NCBI GenBank assembly: GCA_003427395.1
Contig: BFEA01000235.1
Span: 812,637-836,747, forward strand
Length of the DNA stretch: 24,111 nt
Source: Chara braunii
Lineage: Eukaryota; Streptophyta; Charophyceae; Charales; Characeae
Direction: 5' to 3'
The first letter of the stretch is position 1, and every line of letters starts with the position of its first letter. Positions 7,519 through 14,691 of this stretch are shown here, piece by piece. The notes beneath the pieces were generated by a model. That model ran no database searches. It was not told the DNA's origin and saw only the letters and a list, made by a program, of their open reading frames with translations. Position numbers and translations under genes: made by a program.

Positions 7519-7626
7519 GGGTCAGATCCCACTACCCTGGATTATTCATTTTTCATTTTTCACCCTCGATTTTTTACGAAGATCAACGGTCAGAAATGAA
7601 CAATAGGGGCTAGTGGGATCTGGCCC
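7519..7626. mobile_element. Family B foldback with TTA target duplication
   Basis: GGGTCAGATCCCACTA at the left is complementary to TAGTGGGATCTGGCCC at the right with one mismatch in 16. TTA flanks both sides (7516-7518 and 7627-7629). The interior keeps GATCAACGGTCAGAAAT, the family B hallmark. The ends carry CAGATCCCACT like the family A copy at 15152. Confidence 0.88.
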
Positions 7627-7811
7627 TTATGCTCTACATTGCCATTTGTGTAATGGGGGACGCTGGACCCCGTTTCCAGCACGTGCTGCTCCCACGAATG
7701 GATGGGAGCCATCCCTACCCGCCCTCAAAAAGAGAAGAGGGGTCCATGTGTGTACCATTCAGCCGTAAGGGTGGATGCTTCTGCACCTTCGTGCCCACTG
7801 CCCGAGGGCTT

Positions 7812-8150
7812 GTTTTTTTTTTTTCCTCCGCTTTATTTCAACGGTCCTAAGATATCATTATCGAACGTACTGGCCCTTGGTGACCGAGAATTGTAGAATT
7901 GTACCCATCCGTTTCCCGCAGAGTTTTGAACGCAGCTCTGTATTTCAGAAGACCAGGGGCATGGTCCCACTGGCAAAGGGGATCGGATCGAATGCCTGAA
8001 TCTGGACGAGTTTGTGGGGAGGTGCAGGAAATCGAGATTGCACTGCTTTTCTGCATCTCTGCATAAAACAGATCCAGATTCAGGAGATTGATCCAATCCT
8101 CTTTGCTAGTGGGACCTCGGCCGAGGGGTCTACCAACAGAGCTAGGCCAG
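7812..8150 (-). mobile_element. SINE interrupted by a family A foldback
   Basis: A T run (7813-7824, the A tail), AAGATATCATTATCGAACG, TACTGGCCC, GTTTTGAACGCAG and CTCTGTATTTCAG form the body in antisense. After the foldback at 7956-8122 the A-box complement TACCAACAGAGCTA (8131-8144) and GGCC resume. SINE parts in the right order on both sides show that the foldback came later. Confidence 0.75.
7956..8122. mobile_element. Family A foldback inside a SINE
   Basis: Left arm GGGGCATGGTCCCACTGGCA, CTGAATCTGGACGAGTTTGT; right arm CAGATCCAGATTCAGGAG, CCTCTTTGCTAGTGGGACCT, CGGCC. The middle holds CTGCTTTTCTGCATCTCTGC. Arms are about 70 bp and imperfect. No coding capacity. Confidence 0.85.
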
Positions 8151-8211
8151 TTGTTTGGAGGGGTTTTTTTTCTTTTTTTCTTTTTTTTCTTGGTAAGAAA
8201 GCGGTCTTCTC

Positions 8212-8380
8212 CTCACTCCGACGAAGCAGTTTGTCAAAGCCCCTCGTTTGTTGTCCTCTTCTCCCTCTCTGCCTACGGTTTACGGGGCAGCTCTGTTTGA
8301 CGATATATGTATGTATATATTTGACTATATATATATATATTTGAGTATATTATTATTAGTGTATATATATCGTCACAATG
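8212..8380 (-). repeat. Family T block, copy 3, with TA-rich tract
   Basis: CTCCGACGAAGCAGTTTGTC to GGGGCAGCTCTGTTTGACGA, then a TA-rich stretch (8303-8363) ending in ATATATATCGTCACAATG, the start of a second, inverted copy that breaks off after about 16 bases. Confidence 0.8.
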
Positions 8381-8398
8381 TATATTTTATTTTTATTT

Positions 8399-8552
8399 TC
8401 CTCTCACCTCACATATTTTCACTGGCTTTCTGCCATCCCATGGAACGTATCTTTTTTGTTTCACTACCTACCACTACTCCCAAGAATATAGAGGGGACCC
8501 CTGCAAGCATAGCTTTCTACCTCTCTTCCGTGAAGGGATGTCTCCTATCTCG
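8399..8552. repeat. Dispersed repeat, partner at 20999-21180
   Basis: CTCACCTCACATATTTT, CTGCCATCCCATGGAACGTA, CTACCACTACTCCC, GGACCCCTGCAAGCATAGCT and CTACCTCTCTTCCGTGAAGG occur in the same order at 20999-21180, with small insertions. Type of element not recognised; no coding frame is shared. Confidence 0.85.
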
Positions 8553-8752
8553 GTGGAGGTAGGTAACGGCGTCTCTGCCCCTTGCCCTAGCGTTCAGGGT
8601 GCAGGGTTGGGGCCGCCAGTTGGGGGCCCGGCTGACACAAGGACCGAGCATAAGGGAGGCACAGTTCAGGGTTTTTGTCTTTCGTTCTGTCCTTTTTTTT
8701 TTTTTTTTCGGTATAACGGTTTTTCCTTTTTTAATCTCAAGACTCACTTCGG

Positions 8753-8802
8753 TGCAAGATCCTGCTAGCAAAGAGGATTGGATGTAATCCGTGAATCTGG
8801 AG
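8753..8802. repeat. Family A left half (truncated)
   Basis: TGCTAGCAAAGAGGATTGGA and GTGAATCTGGA match the left arm of family A; no right arm follows. A solo arm may be a deletion or truncation product. Confidence 0.65.
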
Positions 8803-8965
8803 CTGCAAAGAAGGTACGGAGAAATAAAACACACCCCCAAAAAAAAAACAAAAAAGTGGCATTAGAAAAAAGCACGAAGAGAACCTTAGTACCCCCGATC
8901 ATTCCGTTTTCTTTCTTTTTTTAAAAGAGACTGTTGAAGCTGGTGGAAAGCGACTTTTCCCGCCA

Positions 8966-9066
8966 TTTTTTTTTTTTTTTTTTTGGGCGTTGAGATATTA
9001 TCATTTTTTTTTTTTCCCAACAATGTCTTTATAAAATCCGGGAACCGGGCCCGGAGTCCCGTACAA
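8966..9066 (-). mobile_element. Poly(A) retroelement 3' end
   Basis: On the minus strand: GTACGGGACTCCGGGCCCGG, TTCCCGGATTTTATAAAG, then A runs. The core GGGAC-CCGGGCCCGG-TTCC with a nearby A/T run recurs near 14083, 16231 and 19334, with decayed relatives at 18197 and 21473, suggesting one 5'-truncated retrotransposon family. Confidence 0.55.
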
Positions 9067-9070
9067 AATT

Positions 9071-9686
9071 ACGTGGGGCCCTCAGTGGGCAAGGCATCAT
9101 CGGCCTAACACAGAGGACACCACTAGATTTAACCCCACGAAGTCTAAAACTCATCACTAAAAAATCCTAATTCCCCTATCCTAAAATTTCAACGAAATTA
9201 CAAATCCTAATTAGTAACCATAATTCCACCAATCATAAAAGAAAACGTACACAAAAGGCAATCAAAAGCACAGAGGAGAACCAAAAGTCAGCGCTGCTTG
9301 ATGATGTCCACTTTTCATCCAAAGTTACTACCAACCCCCTGCTAATCCGCCCTGCCACCCGCGCGGCAGGGGTCGGTGCCCACAGGCCCCCAATCTGCAG
9401 GCAGAGACCCCTCAAAACCCACCCACCTCCTCGCGATTCAAAGCAGATAGCACTTCCCCACTCTCCTCGTTCAAAAACACCAACTCCCACCATGATGCCG
9501 TTTTCGCTAACCAGGGGATTACACCACCTCCCGCGCGGCAGGGGCCAAAAAGCCCCTCGAAACCCACCCACCTCCTCGCGATTTAGGGTAAGCCCCTCCC
9601 TCGACTCTGCATACACCCCCTACGGATGATTCACCGCCCTCCATGACGAAGCCCCGGCGGGATGATGCTCACCATACAACCACAAA
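9071..9686 (-). other. A/C-rich block with an unassigned 127-codon frame
   Basis: Plus-strand composition is A/C-rich, unlike the T-rich surroundings. A minus frame at 9233-9616 encodes a Gly/Trp/Arg-rich peptide. It contains two imperfect copies of a DNA segment (GCGCGGCAGGGG and ACCCACCCACCTCCTCGCGAT, near 9361-9440 and 9535-9580) that give similar peptides (SRGGGWVLRG and SRGGGWVSRG) but in different frames. No known domain was recognised; a decayed transposon is as likely as a gene remnant. Confidence 0.35.
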
Positions 9687-9689
9687 ATT

Positions 9690-9830
9690 TTAGATATCAT
9701 TGACCTGATCGGACCCAGGCAATTCATTAGTAGTTGGTTTTCACTCGTCAAGTTCCATCATCTGGATTCGAACACAGGTCTGTATTTCAACACTCCATGG
9801 GTGTACCCACTGAGTTAGGCTCTTGGGTCT
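9690..9830 (-). mobile_element. SINE copy with good A and B boxes
   Basis: In antisense order: GATATCATTGACCTGATCGG, AGTTCCATCATC, the B-box complement GGATTCGAACA (9764-9774), GTCTGTATTTCAACA, and the A-box complement TACCCACTGAGTTA (9804-9817). This copy has the best B box, giving TGTTCGAATCC in sense. The poly(A) tail is not obvious. Confidence 0.8.
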
Positions 9831-10145
9831 TCCTGCCAATTTCTGCCAAACCCTTTGGGGTCCTTTCTTTTTTAACTTTTTTGTTCTTTTTCCGAAGGAC
9901 TGGTGAAGCTCGAGGAGAACGCCTCTTCCCTCCAAATTCTGACAAATCTTTCGGGATCCTTCTTCTTTTTTCTCTTTTTTCTTTTTTAAGACTAACGAAG
10001 CTGGTGGGCAACTACTTTTCCCGCCTAATTCTTACAAATCCAGAGGGATCGTTCTCTTTTTTTTTTTCTTTTCTTTTTTTGAAGGACTCTCGAAGCTGGT
10101 GGACAACTGTTCTTCCCGCCAAATTCTGACAAACCCTTGGGATGG
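9831..10145. repeat. 95-bp tandem array, about 3.2 copies
   Basis: CCAAATTCTGACAAA-type starts occur at 9836, 9932, 10024 and 10119 (periods 96, 92, 95). Each copy continues with GGGATCCTT, a long T/C tract, GAAGGACT and CGAAGCTGGTGG. A lone related piece (GAAGCTGGTGGAAAGCGAC) sits at about 8937-8955. The array begins right at the 5' end of the SINE. Confidence 0.88.
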
Positions 10146-10499
10146 GATCCTGTAGATTTTTGGAAAAGATCTGTCTGTCTATAGTATCCAATCCTGTTCC
10201 TTTCTGTTTTTTTTTGTTTTTTTTTCCGCCGTTTTTCGCCGTTTTTTTTTTTCTTTTTCTTTATTGATTCAAACTTTTTTTTGTTTTCTTTTTAAATTCA
10301 AGTTTGAAACAACCCTGCGAAATAGGAAAATATGATTGGCTTAAAAAAAAAAAACAACGGAGGCTCATTGGAAGCCGGAGCCCTCGCACAAAGAGCGTAT
10401 CGCCGGAAGACTCCGTCGGCTGTCAGTATTACCATTCCCTCATTTTTATTTTTATTTTTTTAATATTTTTTTGGTAAAGAAAGGGGCCTTTCAGATATC
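10146..10499. other. Low-complexity, no gene recognised
   Basis: Dominated by T-rich tracts (10206-10285 and 10441-10472) and an A run (10343-10354). No open frame of note and no repeat family assigned. Confidence 0.7.
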
Positions 10500-10679
10500 G
10501 GGCCTCGCTACACTACTCTCCAAATGTGCAAAATGAGAACGAATCTTCCGCTAGAACATGGAAAGATGCAGCGCCGTATATTTTTTGTCTGTTGTGCATG
10601 TGGAAAGTGGTGCAGGGAGGCCAAATGTGCAAAATGAGAATGAATCTTCCGCTAGAACATGGAAAGATGCGCCCGGAGG
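10500..10679. mobile_element. Family G MITE plus a partial head-to-tail copy
   Basis: GGGCCTCGCTACACTACTCT at the left and AGTGGTGCAGGGAGGCC near 10622 bound a full unit. Directly after it, CCAAATGTGCAAAATGAGA, TGAATCTTCCGCTAGAACAT and GGAAAGATGC repeat from 10621 to 10671 without new ends. Confidence 0.8.
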
Positions 10680-10973
10680 GCCATCATCATCGAACTGACC
10701 GGCCCAATATAAAATTCAGAATCGGAGCATGTCACTCATCTGCTGGCAATGGAGTTCTCGAACTCAGGGCCAAGGTCCCATTAACAAAGAGGATTTAACT
10801 AGCTCCTGAATCTGGACGTGTTTTAAGCAGAGATGCAGAAAAGCTTTTCAATCTCGAATTTCTGCACTTGTCCAGGAACACGTCTAGATACAGGCGTTCA
10901 ATCCAATCCATGTGGCCACATAGTGGGACCTCGCCCCAGGTCTTCTATTTCAACAATTCCGGGCAAAGATTCA
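10680..10973 (-). mobile_element. SINE interrupted by a family A foldback
   Basis: CATCATCGAACTGACCGGCC, AAAATTCAGAATC, CTGCTGGCAATGGAG and the B-box complement TTCTCGAACTCA lie before the foldback at 10767-10937. GGTCTTCTATTTCAACA resumes after it. The anticodon-side sequence continues correctly, so the foldback split the SINE at the B box. Confidence 0.75.
10767..10937. mobile_element. Family A foldback inside a SINE B box
   Basis: GGGCCAAGGTCCCATTAACA, CTGAATCTGGACGTGTTTTA, AGCAGAGATGCAGAAAAGC at the left; ACACGTCTAGATACAGGCG, TTCAATCCAATCC and TAGTGGGACCTCGCCCC at the right. The right arm carries ATGTGGCCACA in place of TCTTTGC. Confidence 0.85.
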
Positions 10974-11077
10974 GGGCATACTCAAGCTGGCACTTTCGTA
11001 AATGTATTGGACTGCAATTACGGTCAGAGACCTGGTTGAATTGGACTGCAATCTCGTCCAAAGCTGTGAGTATGCCC
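10974..11077. mobile_element. Family F foldback with TCA target duplication
   Basis: GGGCATACTCAAGCT (left) and AGCTGTGAGTATGCCC (right) are inverted repeats. TCA flanks both ends (10971-10973 and 11078-11080). The interior GCACTTTCGTAAATGTATT and GGACTGCAATTACGGTC is the complement of the family F pieces at 12600 and 20770. Complete, 104 bp. Confidence 0.85.
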
Positions 11078-11080
11078 TCA

Positions 11081-11448
11081 AAATGAAGAACTGCGTGTGT
11101 TCCAATCCTGATGGTGATCAGATGAACACAAGTGCTCTAGAAAAAGATCGAGAGCGATGCACACACACATGTGACTGTTGATACGCAGGCGTCTTTTTCC
11201 AATGCTGATGATCAGATGGATGAAATTACTCCTGAATTAATGAGAAAAAAATCGGGAACAGTACAGAAGAAGATCGGGGGGGAAAAAGAAGAAGAAGAAG
11301 AAGAAGAAACAAGGATGGCACGAATAAATCGAGACAAAATTAAACAAAAGAAAAAGAGCATATGAATGAGCGCGAGGCGGACGGAGCAGGCGGATCAGGG
11401 AGAGGACAAGATGGGATCAGACGCAAGCGTGGGTGTCATTTAAGCCCG
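11081..11448. other. No gene recognised
   Basis: Starts with GTGTTCCAATCCTGATGGTG and GATCAGATGAACAC, a possible SINE B-box fragment. A (GAA) tract lies at 11286-11308. The 64-codon frame at 11171-11365 is driven by that tract. Confidence 0.5.
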
Positions 11449-11600
11449 AATAGGAGTGGATTGAACACCTGAACTTGGACGTTTTTGCTGTGACGTGCAG
11501 AACGTCGCGATCGATATGTGCTTCTGCATTTCTGCGTAAAACAAGTCCGGATTCAGGTGCTCGATTCAATCCTCTTTTGGTAGTCGAACCTCGCCCCCGT
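11449..11600. mobile_element. Family A foldback, left end lost
   Basis: GGAGTGGATTGAACACCTGA, TTGGACGTTTTTG at the left; CATTTCTGCGTAAAACAAG, GTCCGGATTCAGGTGCTC, ATTCAATCCTCTTTTGGTAG and CCTCGCCCCC at the right. The GGTCCCACT part of the left arm is missing. Confidence 0.75.
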
Positions 11601-11808
11601 TTATATCCACCGAGATCAGATCTAACTTCATCTAAGCCCTGTCTGCCTATTAAAAAACAGTAAATTAGAAGCAGAAAAAATAAAGAACAAAATACTTCAG
11701 GCCTCACTCATGACTCGGGTGCAAACAGAAAATGTGATACTTGTTTTTTTGTTTTTGCTTTTTTTTGGGTAAATTGAATAATTTCTCGGGCCATGCTAAT
11801 CTCCTGTG

Positions 11809-11912
11809 TCACACTAGGGCCTTTTTACTTGTTTCTGGATGTTAATTCAGCCAGATCATTTCGAATCTGGCCATAGTTATGGTAAGATACGTTCAGAAGT
11901 GTGAGTACGCCC
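11809..11912. mobile_element. Family F-like insert in U6
   Basis: TCACACTAGGGCC at the left and AGTGTGAGTACGCC at the right are family F ends; the left one lacks GGGCATAC. It sits between the CTCTGT and ATCGTTCC parts of U6. An internal CAGATCATTTCGAATCTG is itself a near-palindrome. Confidence 0.65.
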
Positions 11913-11942
11913 TGAATCGTTCCAATTTTAACGGGCTTTCCG

Positions 11943-12040
11943 GGGCCAAGTCCCACTTACGCTGATTCTTCATTTCGGGCCGTTGATCTTTCGAATCTAC
12001 GGGCAGAAGTTGAGATTTCAGGTCAGTGGGAGTCGGCCCC
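11943..12040. mobile_element. Family B foldback in the U6 5' stem
   Basis: GGGCCAAGTCCCACTTACGC at the left and TCAGTGGGAGTCGGCCCC at the right, with an interior containing CCGTTGATCTTTCGAATC. CCG occurs at both borders (11940-11942 and 12041-12043), a plausible 3-bp target duplication within the U6 CCCCGAAGG. Confidence 0.75.
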
Positions 12041-12076
12041 CCGAAGGACGTCTGATTCTTTTCGTTACAAGCAGAA

Positions 12077-12112
12077 AATGAACACGCGTAAATTGAGAAG
12101 TGGTCCAGATAG
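12077..12112 (+). pseudogene. U6-like 3' fragment, plus strand
   Basis: ATGAACACGCGTAAATTGAG followed by AAGTGGTCCAGAT resembles the U6 3' end (ATGACACGCATAAATCGAG, AAATGGTCCAAAT) with several changes. It points opposite to the U6 copies on either side. Confidence 0.65.
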
Positions 12113-12196
12113 AAAAAGAAAAGTTGGGTCTGCCTGTGAAAGCTACCACTCAAGCCGTCCAACCTTTTTTTTTTTTTTTTTTTTTTTTGGAAGTCC

Positions 12197-12199
12197 NNN
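12197..12199. other. Sequencing gap (NNN)
   Basis: Three N bases between long T runs (12163-12188 and 12200-12216). The true length here is unknown. Confidence 1.
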
Positions 12200-12222
12200 T
12201 TTTTTTTTTTTTTTTTAATAAT

Positions 12223-12477
12223 TTGGACCATTTTTCGATCTATGCGTGTCATCCTTGGCCAGGGCCGAGGTCCCACTCGCAAAGAGGATTGGATTGAGCT
12301 CCAGAATCTGCATGTGTTTCATGCAGAGATGCAGAAAAGCAGTTCAAGCTCGGTATTCTGCACCTTTTGCACGAACGCGTCCAGACCTCGGCCAAGGCGC
12401 CATGCTGATTACCCTTCTCTGTATCTTTCCAGTTTTTTTTTTTTTTTTTTTTTTCCGTTCCAATTTTTACGGACTCC
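12223..12477 (-). pseudogene. U6-like sequence split by a foldback and a T run
   Basis: TTTGGACCATTTTTCGATCT, ATGCGTGTCATCCTTG (12223-12257) is the complement of the U6 3' half. After a family A insert come CGCCATGCTGATTACCCTTC and TCTGTATCTTTCCAG (12398-12432), a 22-base T run (12433-12454), and CCGTTCCAATTTTTACGGA (12455-12473). The T run is bordered by TTTCC and GTTCC, which look like a short duplication of the U6 target. Confidence 0.8.
12258..12397. mobile_element. Family A foldback inside U6, right arm deleted
   Basis: GGCCGAGGTCCCACTCGCAA, AGAGGATTGGATTGAGC and GCAGAGATGCAGAAAAGCAG form the left and middle. The right arm is shortened: CGCGTCCAG runs straight into ACCTCGGCC. The junctions carry CCTTGGCC and GGCCAAGG. 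Confidence 0.75.
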
Positions 12478-12534
12478 TTTTGGTACCGATCCGCTCAATT
12501 AATTAAATACGACCTCCTTTTACGCGTCTGAGGG

Positions 12535-12627
12535 CAGAAGCTCTGGACGTGATTGCGGATAGATTCATCCAGGTCTAGCCGGAATTGCAGTCGGATACGT
12601 TTAGGAAAGTGCCAGTGTGAGTAGGCC
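12535..12627. repeat. Family F right half (partial)
   Basis: GATTCATCCAGGTCTAGCCG, GAATTGCAGTCGGATACG, TTTAGGAAAGTGCCAGTGTG and AGTAGGCC match 20735-20803 and, in complement, 10974-11030. No left end seen. Confidence 0.65.
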
Positions 12628-12787
12628 GGAGGAACCAGTGTTCACTATCACTGGTAGGGCCCAGTGTCAGAGTTTCGCAATATTCTTAGGGGCCTTAGGG
12701 CTGTTTATGTTTTTCGAGGTTCGGATTTTTTTCTATTCTTTTTTGTTTTGTGGGAGGATTTGTGGTGGTGGGAGGGGGCGGGGGGCG

Positions 12788-12873
12788 GGGATCATTTCTC
12801 GATTTTGTCTGTCACACTTGCTTTTTTGCTTTCTTGCTTTTTTTCGGGTGCACTGTTCCGATTTTAGCGCATG
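12788..12873 (-). pseudogene. Degraded U6-like sequence
   Basis: ATCATTTCTCGATTTTGTCT, GTCACACTTGC resembles the U6 3' part. After a T-rich tract with TTGC and TTCTTGC repeats, CTGTTCCGATTTTAGCGCAT resembles the 5' part. The central GGCCATGCTAATC is missing. Confidence 0.6.
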
Positions 12874-13004
12874 GGCGTTAGATTTTTTTTACTCTTCAAA
12901 AAAAAAAAAGAAAAAAAAATGGGGTTAGGGATGCTTTGCACCCTTCGTTTTGTTTTTCCAAGTCCACACTCCCAGTCCTGGGCCCTTGGATGGACGCTGG
13001 ACCC

Positions 13005-13167
13005 AGGGCGAGGTCCCACTAGCAAAGAGGATTGGACTGAACGCCTGAATCTGGACGCGTTTGTGGACGAGTGCAGAACATCGAGATTGAACTCCTTTTC
13101 TGCATCTCTGCGTAAAACACGCCCAGATTCAGGATCTTAATCCGGCGCTCAGATCTCGTCCGGGGGC
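13005..13167. mobile_element. Family A foldback
   Basis: GGGCGAGGTCCCACTAGCAA, AGAGGATTGGACTGAACGCC, TGAATCTGGACGCGTTTGTG at the left; CTGCATCTCTGCGTAAAACA, CGCCCAGATTCAGGATC at the right, with a degraded right terminus. Its last bases merge with the start of the next element. Confidence 0.85.
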
Positions 13168-13261
13168 TAGGTCCCACTTACACGAATTATGAGATATTGA
13201 CCGTAGATAGTACAGATCAACGGTCAGAATCTCTTAATCCGTGCAAGTGGGACCTTGCCCC
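13163..13261. mobile_element. Family B foldback, 99 bp
   Basis: GGGGCTAGGTCCCACTTACA and ATTATGAGATATTGACCGTA pair with AACGGTCAGAATCTCTTAAT and TGCAAGTGGGACCTTGCCCC. Arms are about 43 bp around a short centre. This is the clearest family B copy for its interior. Confidence 0.88.
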
Positions 13262-13544
13262 GGGTGGCCGAGGTCCCGTTTGGCCGGGATTCTTCCTTTT
13301 TTCCCAAAAAAAAGACTCAGGTCATATGATTACGCACACAAAAGGAGAGGCCGGCCCCTACTTTTCAAACGAGTAATAATAAATGTGGTGTGTGAAAAAA
13401 AAAAAAAAAAAGATGATATTGACTCTGTTGAGGCAAATGACTCGCTTTTCCCTTTTTGGAGAGGGGGGCAGAAGGGGGTAGTCAGGGAAGACTCGGCGCG
13501 TCGGCCCTCTTGTCGGGACGCCCTCGGCGCTGTCCCCTCTCCCG
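13262..13544. other. Family A-like end, then no recognised feature
   Basis: GGCCGAGGTCCCGTTTGGCC (13267-13286) looks like a solo family A terminus. The rest includes an A run (13396-13411). The 124-codon frame at 13241-13615 crosses repeat ends and is not supported. Confidence 0.5.
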
Positions 13545-13908
13545 GGCCCAAGTCCCACTTACCTGAAATCTCAATTTCTTGTTTCCCACAGAAACAAACA
13601 AAAAAAAAAAATTGAAGTCAAACCCTGAAGCACATGAAAAAGGTTGTGGGCATAGCCCTGGGGAGAAGTCCCACTGGCAGCGTTGAGCTACCTCAACGCC
13701 TGAATCTGAACGTGTTTGTGGAGACGTGCAGTTCAGGAAACTCAACACCACTTCTGCGCATCTCCACAAAAGCGTCCAGATTCAGGCGTTGAGGTAGCTC
13801 AACGCTGCTAGTGGGACTTGGCCCCTGAAACAACCTGATTTCTTGTTTCCCACAGAAAAAGTAGATAAAAGTTGAGTAGGGATGGACAATCAGGGCTATG
13901 CCCACAAG
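13545..13908. repeat. Composite with nested inverted and direct repeats
   Basis: GGCCCAAGTCCCACTTACC (family B-like end) starts the block. TTGTGGGCATAGCCCTG (13644-13660) is a perfect inverted match of 13891-13907. A perfect 21-base direct repeat, within ATTTCTTGTTTCCCACAG, lies at 13574-13594 and 13838-13858. The family A element at 13660-13825 sits between them. Confidence 0.75.
13660..13825. mobile_element. Family A foldback with a variant arm
   Basis: The usual GCAAAGAGGATTGGATTG segment is replaced in both arms by GCAGCGTTGAGCTACCTC. The left arm then has AACGCCTGAATCTGAACGTG and the right arm GCGTCCAGATTCAGGCGTT. Termini GGGGAGAAGTCCCACT and AGTGGGACTTGGCCCC. Arms of about 72 bp with very few mismatches; 166 bp in total. 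Confidence 0.9.
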
Positions 13909-14082
13909 CTAAACTAGCCAAGGCTGCGACGATAACTCCGGGTCGAATTGTGAGGTACCCCGGCCTCGGCTTCACTTGGTGCAATATAAAGTCAATCTTT
14001 CCAAAAAAAAAAAAAAAAAAAAGGGAATCTCAATTTCGTACCCTAGGTTACGAAGATGGTCGGTCCAGGTCCATGGCTTTTT

Positions 14083-14118
14083 GAAATATAAGGGACGCCG
14101 GGCCCGGTTCCCGGGACC
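14083..14118 (+). repeat. Retroelement 3'-end core
   Basis: ATATAAGGGACGCCGGGCCC followed by GGTTCCCGGGACC is the sense form of the core seen in antisense at 9031, 16231 and 19334. No A tail is attached here. Confidence 0.45.
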
Positions 14119-14221
14119 TTGCCCCCGAGTAGAGGCCACAGTAGTCATCGCTGTCGAGAGGAGAGGGACACCCGAATACAAGCGGTAGTGACCATTCGTT
14201 GGATTCCGGGGAAGATGGTAG
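14119..14221. mobile_element. Degenerate family C foldback
   Basis: CAGTAGTCATCGCTGT, ACACCCGAATACAAGCG, GTAGTGACCATTCGTTG and GGGGAAGATGGTAGG keep the family C word order, but the left terminus is unrecognisable and the centre is replaced. Confidence 0.4.
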
Positions 14222-14261
14222 GAAGTGTGCTGACCGAATTAACGGCCAGATGACAATAGAA

Positions 14262-14357
14262 AAGGCCTGAGAGGCTGTCCTGTCCAGATTTGACAGGTAA
14301 TTCAAGTGGTTGGGCTTAAAGAATTAGCCTTTCAAAAAAAAAAAAAAAAAAAAAAAA
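14262..14357 (+). mobile_element. Poly(A)-tailed short retroelement
   Basis: GGCCTGAGAGGCTGTCCTGT, CCAGATTTGACAGGTAATTC, AAGTGGTTGGGCTTAAAG, GCCTTTC, then more than 20 A. The antisense partner at 22598-22690 has the same order and its own A tail. No pol III boxes were seen in the retained part. Confidence 0.7.
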
Positions 14358-14439
14358 GATGATATTGTTACATATATTAAATTAACAGAAATAAGTCGAT
14401 CAATTGTTGATGCAACTACTATACTACTACGAACGGTCG

Positions 14440-14585
14440 AAGAGATAGTGGCGGTAGATAACGAAGATCAACGGCCCTAGATAACTACGTCGGACTGATG
14501 GGGCCGCTAAAGAGAGGGTGGCCGTGAATAATGAAGATCGACGGCCAAAATCTCTTAATCCAGGAAAATTGAAACTTGCCTTGGC
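14440..14585. repeat. Duplicated family B-like interior
   Basis: GATAACGAAGATCAACGGCC (14457-14476) and AATAATGAAGATCGACGGCC (14527-14546) are 70 bases apart. The second continues AAAATCTCTTAATCC and AACTTGCC, as in the right half of family B. Ends are too decayed to define an element. Confidence 0.5.
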
Positions 14586-14691
14586 TGATGGGGCGCCCCG
14601 CTTGGCGCAGTAGCGCGCTTCTTTTGTCTTTTTTCTTAATAAAATAAAAGGGCAACAGCTCTGAGATATCATCAGTGAACTGACTGGGGCC

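Larger units (their letters stand above)
11774..12049 (-). pseudogene. U6-like sequence split by two foldbacks
   Basis: The plus strand gives, in order, TTGAATAATTTCTCG, GGCCATGCTAATCTCCTGTG (11774-11808), then a family F-like insert, then ATCGTTCCAATTTTAACGGG (about 11916-11935), then a family B insert (11943-12040), then CCGAAGGAC (12041-12049). Joined conceptually these are consecutive parts of U6 from 3' to 5', with a deletion between CTCG and GGCC. Dead as a gene. Confidence 0.8.

Noticed and set aside
13574-13594. 3' splice site (TTTCTTGTTTCCCACAG) suggesting an intron
   Set aside because: Occurs twice as a direct repeat in a transposon nest with no coding exon on either side.
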